The translations under genes were made by a program, and so were the position numbers. The notes under the pieces are model-generated. The model searched no databases, was not told the origin of the DNA, and saw only the letters and a program-made list of their open reading frames with translations. Of a stretch of 64,000 nt of DNA, positions 28,819 to 36,958 are shown piece after piece. This DNA is from Mesorhizobium sp. (lineage in GTDB: Bacteria; Pseudomonadota; Alphaproteobacteria; Rhizobiales; Rhizobiaceae), in the NCBI GenBank assembly GCA_004020365.1, contig SAQR01000001.1, positions 226,088-290,087 on the forward strand. The letters are read 5' to 3'. Numbering within the stretch: the stretch's first letter is position 1; the number at the start of each line of letters is the position of its first letter.

Positions 28819-29331
28819 TTACGGCGCGTAGCGGGTGAAGACGAAGTCGTGTTGCTGGACACGCGCCTCGTGGCACGCGAAACATGTTTCGTGCTGCGCT
28901 ACGTCGGCCGGCTTGCCATTAATGAACCGGCCAAAACCCCACCCGCCGCTCGACGCGTATTTCTTCGAATCCTTGACCATGACCTGCACCGTCGTGGCCG
29001 CGCCGGGAACCGAGGCGGGTTCGAACTCGGTCGACTGCGTTTGCTTCCATGCAAGCTTGACGAGGACGGTCCCGTCCGGGAACGGCAGCGTGCTTTTTCG
29101 ATAGGCATCCATCGCGACTGTATTTCCGACGACTGCGCGAAGCTCGTTCAGCGGATCGCCTTCCAAGGCCGGCCCGATGAGCTCCCAGCTGCGGTAACCG
29201 ACCGGGATCGTCACGCCATAGATCGGCGAGGCTTCCGCGTTCTGAGCTCGAACGCTGTCGATCTCAACGCAGCCGATAGCGAGAGCGATCGACACGGCAA
29301 TGACGGCTCCAATTGCAAGATTGCGTCTCAT
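28819..29331 (-). CDS. Cytochrome P460 family protein
   Basis: A 170-residue exported haem protein. After an N-terminal signal/anchor it shows YRSWELIGP, the P460 core (FPDGTVLVKLAWKQ), and a single haem motif C150-F-A-C-H154 near the C terminus. P460 cytochromes in ammonia oxidisers oxidise hydroxylamine; relatives elsewhere have unknown electron-transfer or peroxidative roles. It lies between two hydrolases in one minus-strand cluster with a peroxide-resistance gene, suggesting a periplasmic detoxification role by context only. Confidence 0.86.
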   Translation of the reverse strand: MRRNLAIGAVIAVSIALAIGCVEIDSVRAQNAEASPIYGVTIPVGYRSWELIGPALEGDPLNELRAVVGNTVAMDAYRKSTLPFPDGTVLVKLAWKQTQSTEFEPASVPGAATTVQVMVKDSKKYASSGGWGFGRFINGKPADVAQHETCFACHEARVQQHDFVFTRYAP

Positions 29332-29350
29332 GCGCTCGCTCCGTCCGCGC

Positions 29351-30409
29351 TCACAACTTGTCGACGTCGATGATTGCCTTGGCGAAGGCTTCAGGCGCTT
29401 CCTGCGGCAGGTCGTGTCCGATGCCGCCGGTGATCAGCCGATGCTCGTATTTGCCGAAGAATTTCTTCGCATAGGCGTCGGGATCGGGATGTGGCGCACC
29501 ATTCGCGTCGCCCTCCAGCGTGATCGTTGGCACGTCGATCTCCGGGCGCTTGGCAAGCTTTTCCTCCAGTTCGTCATAGCGGCGCTCGCCTTCAGCAAGG
29601 CCGAGCCGCCAACGGTAGTTGTGGACGACGATGTCGACGTGGTCGGGGTTTTTGAACGCAGCGGCGCTTCTGGCGAAGGTAGCATCGTCGAAGTTCCAGC
29701 GCGGCGAGGCGAGTTTCCAGATCAGTTTGGCGAAGTCAGCCGTGTATTGCGCATAGCCGGCACGGCCACGATCGGTCGCGAAATAGAACTGATACCACCA
29801 TTGCAGTTCGGCCTGTGGCGGTAGCGGCGCCTTGTTGGCCGCCTGGCTGCCGATCAGATAGCCGCTGACCGAAACCATGGCCTTGCAGCGCTCCGGCCAG
29901 AGCGCGGCAAGGATATTTGCCGTCCTCGCGCCCCAGTCGTAGCCGGCGACGATCGCTTTTTCGACGCCCAGGGCATCCATCAGGTCGATGATATCGACCG
30001 CCAGCGCGGCCTGCTGGCCGTTGCGAAGAGTGGCATCCGACAGGAAACGCGTTGTGCCGTGGCCGCGCAGATAGGGCATGATGACCCGATAGCCGGCCGC
30101 TGCAAGCAGCGGCGCGACATCGACATAGCTGTAGATGTCGTAGGGCCAGCCGTGCAGCAGTATGACGGGAGGTCCATCCGCCGGGCCATCCTCGGCATAT
30201 CCGACGGTAAGCAGCCCCGCTTCGATCTGCTTTAGCGACGCGAATGTGGTGTGCGATCCTGCCGAACCCGGCGTTGCCCCTGTTCCGCCGCCCTGGGCAT
30301 TCGCAACGCCGATCGCGCCCAACTGGGTCAACGCCACGGTCGCGGCCGCGATGCCGAACAGGCGTCGGCGATGATGGTCGACGACTTCCGGAATTCTGAT
30401 TGCGTTCAT
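29351..30409 (-). CDS. Exported alpha/beta hydrolase, epoxide hydrolase/dehalogenase-like
   Basis: A 352-residue alpha/beta hydrolase with a twin-arginine-like leader (HHRRRLFGIAAATVALTQLG...ANA). ILLHGWPYDIYSYVD is the oxyanion loop, IVAGYDWGARTANIL holds an Asp nucleophile as in epoxide hydrolases and haloalkane/haloacetate dehalogenases, and GGIGHDLPQEAPEAFA holds the catalytic His. ATG 30409 is preferred for AAAGGT upstream; ATG 30430 is in frame. Export plus an Asp nucleophile suggests periplasmic hydrolysis of epoxides or halogenated compounds. Confidence 0.85.
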   Translation of the reverse strand: MNAIRIPEVVDHHRRRLFGIAAATVALTQLGAIGVANAQGGGTGATPGSAGSHTTFASLKQIEAGLLTVGYAEDGPADGPPVILLHGWPYDIYSYVDVAPLLAAAGYRVIMPYLRGHGTTRFLSDATLRNGQQAALAVDIIDLMDALGVEKAIVAGYDWGARTANILAALWPERCKAMVSVSGYLIGSQAANKAPLPPQAELQWWYQFYFATDRGRAGYAQYTADFAKLIWKLASPRWNFDDATFARSAAAFKNPDHVDIVVHNYRWRLGLAEGERRYDELEEKLAKRPEIDVPTITLEGDANGAPHPDPDAYAKKFFGKYEHRLITGGIGHDLPQEAPEAFAKAIIDVDKL

Positions 30410-30474
30410 GGAAGTACTACCTTTGTTCATGTTTCCAGGGCAGTCGCGGCAGGCGCGACTGCCGAAACCGAGGA

Positions 30475-30891
30475 CTAGATCAGGTTGATTTCGACTTCGA
30501 TGTTGCCGCGCGTGGCCTTCGAGTAGGGACAGGTCTGATGAGCGGCATCGACAATGGCCCGGGCGTCGTTGCGATCCATCCCTGGCAGGCTCACATTGAG
30601 CCGGGCGCTGAGAAAGAAGGCGCCGTCGCCGCTGTTGAGATCAACCTCCGCATCGATCCCAAGGTCCGCTGGCAGCACGACGTTCATCTTGCGCGCGGCG
30701 ATCGCCATCGCGCCCTCGAAACATGCTGACCAACCGGCAGCAAAAAGCTGTTCGGGATTGGTGCCGCTGCCCGCGCCGCCGGGCGTCGAGAGCCTGATGT
30801 CCAGCCTGCCGTCGGTACTGCGTGAGCCACCCTCCCGGCCGCCTGTTGTGTGCACCTTCGCTGTGTAGAGTCGTTTTGCTTGGGTAGTCAT
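30475..30891 (-). CDS. ohr: Organic hydroperoxide resistance protein (Ohr/OsmC family)
   Basis: A 138-residue thiol peroxidase of the Ohr type that reduces organic hydroperoxides using lipoyl or other dithiols. The two catalytic cysteines are at C57 (GWSACFEGAM) and C121 (HQTCPYSKATRGN), and Glu/Arg partners are in place. The C-terminal TRGNIEVEINLI is diagnostic. ATG 30891 (MTTQAKRLY) is chosen; ATG 30900 just upstream is the alternative. It sits between two exported hydrolases. Confidence 0.92.
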   Translation of the reverse strand: MTTQAKRLYTAKVHTTGGREGGSRSTDGRLDIRLSTPGGAGSGTNPEQLFAAGWSACFEGAMAIAARKMNVVLPADLGIDAEVDLNSGDGAFFLSARLNVSLPGMDRNDARAIVDAAHQTCPYSKATRGNIEVEINLI

Positions 30892-30923
30892 GGCATGCAT
30901 CCTGTATGAAATTGGATCTACGA

Positions 30924-32198
30924 TCAGCGCAGCGATCTGAAAGCTGCACGGACCTCCCCTGTGAAGATTTCCGGCTGTTCCCAGGCCGCGAAATGCCCGC
31001 CGGTCTTTGCCTCATGGAAATAGATGAGGTTGTGGTAGCAGCGCTCGGCCCAGCTTCGCGGCGCGCAGTAGATTTCGCCGGGGAATACCGTCACTGCGAC
31101 CGGAAGATCGGCAATGTCCACCGCGTTAAAATTGTTGGAGTGGTCTTCCCAGTAGATCTGCGCCGCGGAGGTTCCGGAGGCGGTGAGCCAGTAGAGCGAG
31201 ATGTCGTCGAGCATCTCGTCCTTGGTCAGAACCCGCTCGGGGTCGCCACCGCTATAGGTCCACTGCGCGAACTTCTCGTAGATCCACGCCGCCAGGCCGA
31301 CCGGCGAATCCACCAGGGAGTAGCCGATGGTCTGCGGCCGCGTTACCATCATGGCGGCATAGCCGGAACTGTCCTTGTAGAAGGTGTCGAGCGCGTCGAA
31401 TGCCGCACTTTCCTTCTCGGTCAGTCCGCTCGGCGCCGACCCGCCGGCCGCCAGCACTGATGCAATTTCCGGAGGCACGGTCCCCGGCATGTTGACGTGT
31501 ATACCAATGAGCCCAGGCACCTTCTGCAGCGCCATGCGCTGAGAGATGACCGAACCGCAGTCGCCGCCCTGCGAGACGTAGCGGTCGTAACCCAGCCGCC
31601 TCATCAGCACGCCCCAGGCACGGCCGATATGGTCTGAGCCCCAGCCGGTCTCAGTCGGCTTCCCGGAAAAACCGAAGCCGGGGATTGACGGCAAGACGAG
31701 ATGGAAGGCGTCCCCGGCAGCCCCGCCATGGGCTGTGGGATCGGTCAGCGGACCGATGACCTTCATGAATTCTAGGATCGAGCCAGGCCAACCATGCGTC
31801 ATGATCATCGGCATAGCATTCTCATGGCGGGACCGGACGTGGATGAAGTGGATAGCAACGCCCTCGATTTCGGTGACGAACATAGGCAGAGCGTTGAGCT
31901 TCGCCTCGACCTTCCGCCAGTTGTAATCGGTCATCCAATACCGAAGGAGATTCTGGAGCTTTGCGAGTTGCACGCCCTGCGACTGACCCGTGACGGTTTC
32001 CCGCAGGGGCCAGCGCGTCGTTGCCAGACGTCGACGAAGATCGACGATTGCCTCTTCCGGAATGTCGACGCGAAAGGGATGGACGGCTTCGATGTCGACG
32101 CTCGCGCGCGCCCTCGCGGGAAGCAGGCTCAAGGCGCCTGCCGCCACTGATGCGGCAAGCAGGCTTCGCCGCGTGAGCGATGGCGATGATACGGGCAT
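30924..32198 (-). CDS. Twin-arginine-exported epoxide hydrolase
   Basis: A 424-residue epoxide hydrolase with the N-terminal EHN domain (HPFRVDIPEEAIVDLRRRLATTRWP) and an alpha/beta-hydrolase domain. A Tat leader (SLTRRSLLAASVAAGALSLL) precedes it. HGWPGS (135-140) is the oxyanion loop; GGDCGSV contains the Asp nucleophile (D213), with Cys where Trp is more usual (GGDWGS); GGHFAAWEQPE holds the catalytic His. ATG 32198 has AAGGAG. It is the first gene of block A's minus-strand operon and is divergent from a large regulator. Confidence 0.88.
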   Translation of the reverse strand: MPVSSPSLTRRSLLAASVAAGALSLLPARARASVDIEAVHPFRVDIPEEAIVDLRRRLATTRWPLRETVTGQSQGVQLAKLQNLLRYWMTDYNWRKVEAKLNALPMFVTEIEGVAIHFIHVRSRHENAMPMIMTHGWPGSILEFMKVIGPLTDPTAHGGAAGDAFHLVLPSIPGFGFSGKPTETGWGSDHIGRAWGVLMRRLGYDRYVSQGGDCGSVISQRMALQKVPGLIGIHVNMPGTVPPEIASVLAAGGSAPSGLTEKESAAFDALDTFYKDSSGYAAMMVTRPQTIGYSLVDSPVGLAAWIYEKFAQWTYSGGDPERVLTKDEMLDDISLYWLTASGTSAAQIYWEDHSNNFNAVDIADLPVAVTVFPGEIYCAPRSWAERCYHNLIYFHEAKTGGHFAAWEQPEIFTGEVRAAFRSLR

Positions 32199-32349
32199 GG
32201 TCGTTCTCCTTGGGTCCGTCGGCAGAGAGGTTCTTGCTGCTTTCGACACGTAGAAGGAGATCGCCCGAAGCGCCCGTTATGCATTATGATGCAACGTTAG
32301 CGCTCGTCGGCGAATGCAGGCTTGCAGCGAAGCCCCCACTTTTGTTTTT

Positions 32350-32380
32350 CTCATATGAGTGGTCGCCTGCATGAGCAGGC
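32350..32380 (+). promoter_or_regulatory. Palindrome and hairpin before the winged-helix/NTPase regulator
   Basis: A 10-bp palindrome CTCATATGAG (32350-32359) is followed by an inverted repeat GCCTGC-ATGA-GCAGGC (32365-32380). AGGGAG then precedes ATG 32396. The position in the 197-bp divergent region between the epoxide hydrolase and the regulator makes these candidate operator or leader elements. Confidence 0.5.
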
Positions 32381-32395
32381 CGCGAAGGGAGTGTC

Positions 32396-35245
32396 ATGAT
32401 AGGGCCTGCAAGCGACACGATATCATTTGGTCCCTTTACGCTTGCCGTCCGCGAACGGCTGCTCTTGCGGCAAGGCACCACCGTCGATCTGGGCGGGCGC
32501 GCTTTCGATATCCTGGCTACTTTGGCTGCCCGCTCCAACGAGGTGATCAGCAAGAAGGATTTATTGGCGAACGTCTGGCCTGACGTCACCGTCGAGGAGG
32601 GTAGTCTGCGGTTTCACATGGCCAATCTCAGAAAGGCGTTGGGCGACGGCAAGGACGGCGCGCGCTACATCGCTACCTTAAAGGGCCGGGGCTATTGCTT
32701 CGTGGCGCCGGTCTCGCGATCGGGCGGTCGGGACGATGCGCGAAGCGAGGCCGCCGCCAGCTACCCGCAGGCCAATCTCCCGAGCCGGCTGGCCCGCATG
32801 GTCGGTCGAACCGATGACGCGGCCGCTCTCTCTTTGGAACTGGCCACCACGCGCTTCGTCACAATCGTCGGCACGGGTGGTGTCGGTAAGACCACCGTCG
32901 CGGTGGCGGTCGGGCACGACGTGATCGAAGCGTTCGCCGGCGCCGTGCATTTCGTCGATCTTGGCGCGCTGAATGATCCCAACCTGGTTGCGCCGACTGT
33001 AGCCTCGATGCTGGGACTGTCGCTTCAGTCTGACGACGCCACGTCCGCTCTCATCACATACCTGGCTGACAAGAGGATCCTCCTGATCCTGGACACCTGC
33101 GAGCACGTCGTAGACGCGGCGGCAGACCTGACGGCCCGTATCTTCGCTTCCGCGCCGCTGGCCCACATCCTGGCGACGAGCCGGGAGGCTCTCCAGGTCG
33201 AAGGCGAGCACGTCTATAAGCTCGCGCCGCTTGCCTACCCGCCGGACGATCTGGAACCCACCGCGGCAGTCGCGCAGGCGTTCCCTGCGACCGAGCTGTT
33301 CTTGGAGCGCGCAGCAGCGAGCGGTGCTCGTCTTGACCTCGACGATTCGGATGCGGGGGTCGTGGCGCACATCTGCCGGAAGCTTGATGGCGTACCGCTC
33401 GCCATCGAACTGGCAGCAGGACGGGTTGCGAGCTACGGCCTGCAGAAGACCGCGATGCTTCTCGACGAACGCCTGGCCCTCATGTGGCCGGGGCAGCGCA
33501 GCGCACCGCCGCGCCAGAAGACACTTCAGGCTACTTTGGACTGGAGCTTCGGGCTTCTGTCCGAATTCGAGCGCCTGGTGCTTCGCCGGCTTGCCGTTTT
33601 CGTTGGTCATTTTTCGATCGATGCCGCGCTGACATTAGTAACAAGCCCGACCGTGGACGATGCGCTCGTATTCAGCGCCATCGATAGCCTCGTGGCGAAA
33701 TCGATGGTCGCGGCGAGGCCAGCCGGTGCAACGATGCGCTACCGGCTGCTCGATACGACGCGGGCTTATACCCATCAGTTCGAGGTCCAGGATGCGGAAC
33801 TTACGGAACTGGCCTCCCGGCACGCGACCTACTGTCTGCGATGGCTGGAGGATACGGGGAATGAGTGGCCTACGTTGTCGAGCGCGTCGCAACGATCACT
33901 GCACCTCGCCGGCCTTGCCAATGTGCGTGGGGCTCTGGATTGGTGTTTCGGATCCAACGGGGATGCCAGGCTCGGCATTCGTCTTGCCGCCGCCGCTGCT
34001 CCGCTTTTCCTATCGATGTCCTTGCTCACCGAGTGCCATCGCTGGACCTCCCGCGCAATTTTAGCTCTCGACGACTCCATGCGCAGCGGTCGCGAGGAGA
34101 TGCACCTTCAGGCGGCCCTCGGGGTCTCCCTGATGTTCACGCGCGGGGGAAGGGACGCAGCGCGCGTGGCGCTGAACAGAAGTTTCTCCATCGCCCAGGA
34201 GCGCGGCGATGAGCTCGATCAGCTTCAGATTCTCGGGCCGCTGCAGATGTTCCATTTGCGTACGGGAGATTTCAGGACCGCGCTCGGCTACGCGGAGCGT
34301 TGCACCGTCATTGCGGACGCGCTGGAAGACTCCGTCTCCACGACATTGGGGCATTCGTTGATGGGAATATCGCTTCACCTCAAAGGAGAACTAGGCCGCG
34401 CCCAGACCTCGCTTGCGGCAGCATTGCGATACGGGCCGAATTCCGGCCGGACCACGACCAACTATCTCGGCTTCGATGGAAGAATCCTCGCCGGCGCGAT
34501 CCTGGCAAGAACGCTTTGGCTGCAAGGCCATCCGGATCGGGCGGTGGAACGCGCGCTGCTGACGATCAAGGACGCCGAGATCCTGAACCATCCGCTGACG
34601 CTTTCGATCGCTCTTGTTTGGGCCGTTTCCGTGTTCCTTTGGGTCGGCGATCTCGACCGCGCGGACGAGCACATAGACCGTCTCTTCTTGCGTGCCGAAC
34701 CCCACTCGCTCGGACCGTATCTGGCGCTAGGACGAGGCTTCAAGGGAGAACTGGCCATTCGTCGAGGCGATGCGGAGAAGGGAATCGAGAGCCTGCAACG
34801 CAGTCTCGCGGAGCTCCACGCAGCACCCTACGAACTGCTCACCACTCCGCTCAACGTCGCGCTCGTTCAAGGCCTTGCCGCCACGGGCCGGCTCGCGGAG
34901 GCCCTCGCACTGCTCGACGACGCGATCCTGTCGGTCGAGGCAAACGGAGATCTCTGCTATATGCCGGAGTTGCTGCGCGTGAAGGGCCGCCTAGTTTTGG
35001 CGTCAGTGCAGTCTGGCGCCGACGAGGCTGAAACCTACTTCAGGCGGTCACTCGAAATGAGCCAGGGTTGGGGCGCGTGGGGGTGGGAGCTGCGCGCCGC
35101 GATCGACCTGGCTACCCTTCTGATCGATCGCAGACAACACGAAACCGCCCGGGCGCATCTCCAGCCGCGGTTCGAGCGCTTCGTTGAGGGTTTGGATACT
35201 GCTGACCTGAAGTCAGTTGCACGTCTGCTCGCGACGCAGAGTTAG
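32396..35245 (+). CDS. Winged-helix/STAND NTPase/TPR transcriptional regulator
   Basis: A 949-residue signal-integrating regulator. An OmpR-type winged helix occupies about 8-105 (FGPFTLAVRERLLLRQG, then GRGYCFVAPV). An NB-ARC-like NTPase follows, with P-loop GTGGVGKT (159-166) and Walker B RILLILDTCEHV (about 220), LATSREALQVEGE as sensor and LDGVPLAIELAAGRVA as GxP motif. The rest (about 480-949) is an alpha-solenoid of TPR-like repeats. Such STAND regulators are held inactive until a ligand reaches the repeat region. It is divergent from the epoxide-hydrolase/ohr/P460 operon and is its most likely controller. Confidence 0.85.
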   Translation: MIGPASDTISFGPFTLAVRERLLLRQGTTVDLGGRAFDILATLAARSNEVISKKDLLANVWPDVTVEEGSLRFHMANLRKALGDGKDGARYIATLKGRGYCFVAPVSRSGGRDDARSEAAASYPQANLPSRLARMVGRTDDAAALSLELATTRFVTIVGTGGVGKTTVAVAVGHDVIEAFAGAVHFVDLGALNDPNLVAPTVASMLGLSLQSDDATSALITYLADKRILLILDTCEHVVDAAADLTARIFASAPLAHILATSREALQVEGEHVYKLAPLAYPPDDLEPTAAVAQAFPATELFLERAAASGARLDLDDSDAGVVAHICRKLDGVPLAIELAAGRVASYGLQKTAMLLDERLALMWPGQRSAPPRQKTLQATLDWSFGLLSEFERLVLRRLAVFVGHFSIDAALTLVTSPTVDDALVFSAIDSLVAKSMVAARPAGATMRYRLLDTTRAYTHQFEVQDAELTELASRHATYCLRWLEDTGNEWPTLSSASQRSLHLAGLANVRGALDWCFGSNGDARLGIRLAAAAAPLFLSMSLLTECHRWTSRAILALDDSMRSGREEMHLQAALGVSLMFTRGGRDAARVALNRSFSIAQERGDELDQLQILGPLQMFHLRTGDFRTALGYAERCTVIADALEDSVSTTLGHSLMGISLHLKGELGRAQTSLAAALRYGPNSGRTTTNYLGFDGRILAGAILARTLWLQGHPDRAVERALLTIKDAEILNHPLTLSIALVWAVSVFLWVGDLDRADEHIDRLFLRAEPHSLGPYLALGRGFKGELAIRRGDAEKGIESLQRSLAELHAAPYELLTTPLNVALVQGLAATGRLAEALALLDDAILSVEANGDLCYMPELLRVKGRLVLASVQSGADEAETYFRRSLEMSQGWGAWGWELRAAIDLATLLIDRRQHETARAHLQPRFERFVEGLDTADLKSVARLLATQS

Positions 35246-35486
35246 TCTGGCTCCGCTACGTGAGCCAAGTGTCTGCCAGCTAGACGGTCTGCGGCAGGAG
35301 TGCTCTGGTCGAGAGCAATGCGGCTATCGGCGGTGTTTCGGTGGCTGTCTTGCAGAATATCCCCCGTAGCGCGCAATCAGCGGAGATCGCGGACCAAGAG
35401 GGTCTCAAACTTCGATGTTGAGGCATCACGCTGTCGCCCAATTTCCGCTAAACCAGCACATGCACGAACCCTTCTAAAGCGAGGCA

Positions 35487-35867
35487 TCAATCTCTGCGCA
35501 CGGGCTCGAACAGCTCGATGGGATTCCCGGAGGGATCATCGACCAGAACCTGCCGCCCGCCGGTTCCGGCTAGTATGTCGCTCCGGAACGTCACTCCTTG
35601 CGTCCTCATCCTGCCGACGGTCTCATCCAGGTCCTCGACTTCAACCTGAAAGCGGTTCCAGCCGCCCGGAGCCGGCTCGGAGCCGTCCGGCATTGCCTGT
35701 CCAGCGCCGCCGGCGCCGGGACGGTTGAGAAGCAGCCACAAATCTCCGAAACGTAAGCGCGCGAAGCCCGGCGCCGGGTGAATGTCCACCTCGAATCCCA
35801 GAACCTTGGTGTAGAAGTCGATCGCGGCCTCCACGTCGCGCACGATGTATCTGACGTTTACCGGCAT
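35487..35867 (-). CDS. VOC/glyoxalase family protein
   Basis: A 126-residue vicinal-oxygen-chelate protein with the YIVRDVEAAIDFYTKVLGFEVDIHP start, FRVEVEDLDET-like centre and VLVDDPSGNPIELFEP end, which holds the family Glu ligand. The family includes glyoxalases, extradiol dioxygenases and bleomycin-type resistance proteins, and the reaction cannot be chosen. ATG 35867 follows AAAGGAAAG. It ends block A's gene set along with the small membrane protein upstream on the same strand. Confidence 0.85.
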   Translation of the reverse strand: MPVNVRYIVRDVEAAIDFYTKVLGFEVDIHPAPGFARLRFGDLWLLLNRPGAGGAGQAMPDGSEPAPGGWNRFQVEVEDLDETVGRMRTQGVTFRSDILAGTGGRQVLVDDPSGNPIELFEPVRRD

Positions 35868-35908
35868 CGTTCTTTCCTTTCCTTCTCGTTTCCGGATTTT
35901 TGAGGCTC

Positions 35909-36088
35909 TCAAAGCGCCGCGAATCCGGCGCCGCCTGCCGCGATGACGACCGCCCATGCCGGGACGTTCCAGGCGGTGAGAGCGACGGATGAAGCGGCCG
36001 TCGGCACGAGCATGGCGAGGATCATGCCGATCATAGCGATCGTCGCACGCTCGCGGTCCGGGGCTAGGCTGCGCGCCATGCCACTCAT
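35909..36088 (-). CDS. Small predicted membrane protein
   Basis: A 59-residue protein (from MSGMARSLAPD, AGGGAG upstream) with two hydrophobic segments: ATIAMIGMILAMLVPTAASS and AWAVVIAAGGAGFAAL. It is not recognised. It begins right at the edge of the repeated ~313-bp right-end module (its ribosome site lies inside the module), so its start may have been supplied by the element end. It may be a chance frame. Confidence 0.4.
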   Translation of the reverse strand: MSGMARSLAPDRERATIAMIGMILAMLVPTAASSVALTAWNVPAWAVVIAAGGAGFAAL

Positions 36089-36342
36089 TTGGGAAAACTC
36101 CCTCTGAGCCACCGTCTGCGCTTAATAAGGTAGTCTGCCAAATCCTGCAAATGGACACCCTTGGCACATTTCTGACTTGTTTCTATTCGCATGAGCGGCA
36201 GGGCAATGTCGCCTGAAGTGAGCTTGCGAAGAAATGTCGGGAGCGTCAGGTGCGAAAAGAAATCGCGCCGGACCTCATCGAGCGGAATGGTAGCCTTACC
36301 ATTGTATTTTGCCATGAGCAGAAAAGCCGTGTTGAGTGACAT
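36085..36342 (-). CDS. PrtN-like (pyocin activator family) small protein, copy 1
   Basis: An 85-residue protein, MSLNTAFLLMAKYNGKATIP, then LDEVRRDFFSHLTLPTFLRK, SGDIALPLMRIETSQK and GVHLQDLADYLIKRR. This is the compact family named after the Pseudomonas pyocin activator PrtN and is common near alphaproteobacterial integrases. Its small size and DNA-binding character fit either an activator or an excisionase-like factor. It lies ~100 bp left of the dusA attachment repeat copy 2. A second copy at 41275-41496 occupies the same place relative to copy 3. Confidence 0.85.
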   Translation of the reverse strand: MSLNTAFLLMAKYNGKATIPLDEVRRDFFSHLTLPTFLRKLTSGDIALPLMRIETSQKCAKGVHLQDLADYLIKRRRWLRGSFPK

Positions 36343-36398
36343 TGATGGTTACGCTTTGAAAAATAGAATGAAACGAGTCACATATCATAGAGGCCGGC
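36086..36398. repeat. Right-end module of block A, ~313 bp
   Basis: From CATTTGGGAAAACTCCCTCT to CATAGAGGCCGGC this segment matches 41239-41552 at roughly 90% by eye with nearly equal length. It contains the PrtN-like gene and its upstream region. The identity extends outside the coding frame, so the whole segment is a conserved element terminus. Confidence 0.9.
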
Positions 36399-36444
36399 AA
36401 TGTCAGTCTGTCCAATCTCAGTGTGGTTTAAAGTTTGTAGATAG

Positions 36445-36591
36445 ATGATTGAAAAATATAGTAAATTCGCCATCGCGCCTATGATGGATTGGACGGACAT
36501 CGCGAAAAGCAACGTCTATTCAGCAACTTAAGGGGCGTCACCTCCTCGAAGTTGTACTGCTGTCGTACTCGTCAGCAGCGCTTTGGGCACA
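36445..36591 (+). repeat. dusA 5' fragment plus attachment-like repeat, copy 2
   Basis: ATG 36445 opens MIEKYSKFAIAPMMDWTD, the exact DusA start motif, and continues IAKSNVYSAT to a stop at 36531. The sequence from the dusA fragment to GCTTTGGGCACA matches 27502-27646. It joins block A (right end) to block B (left end). Upstream of the ATG the sequence differs from copy 1, so each dusA 5' end has its own leader, as expected when an island supplies a new dusA start. Confidence 0.8.
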
Positions 36592-36958
36592 AAATGGGTC
36601 GCGTTTCAGAGTTGCGTGATTAGTGCAGGATTTGAACCTGTGAACTTCAGGGTGTGAGTTTTCGAGCCGGAATGCTGGTGCAGGGGCGCCTAAGTATCTC
36701 CCGTTTCCGCTTACGCCCACAGGGTCTTCCTTGCCTACGTGCGCTCGCTGCTGCCTACCAGAATGACCGACACCCCAAGCGGTCCGTTTGGGAAGATAGG
36801 GTTGACAAGAAAGTGCGATGTCCGCTCAGGGGCCGACTACCGACTGTCCGCTGCTGGGCTATCTAACCGAGGTGAAAGCGGACACAAAACCGTCGGATGC
36901 CAGGGTCTGGAATACAGCCCAAAGCGGTCGAAAATGGACTTCTCCCGCATAGGCACAG
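36592..36958. other. Gap at the left end of block B
   Basis: About 367 bp with no intact gene. 36616-36648 on the minus strand contains GGTTCAAATCCTGC, which looks like a tRNA T-arm, but no complete tRNA can be folded. The AraC gene ends at the right edge. Confidence 0.4.

Noticed and set aside
36538-36720. Minus-strand frame ending in ADEYDSSTTSRR, seen at more than one dusA repeat
   Set aside because: The shared ending is only the repeat read backward; the upstream parts are unrelated, so it is not a conserved protein.
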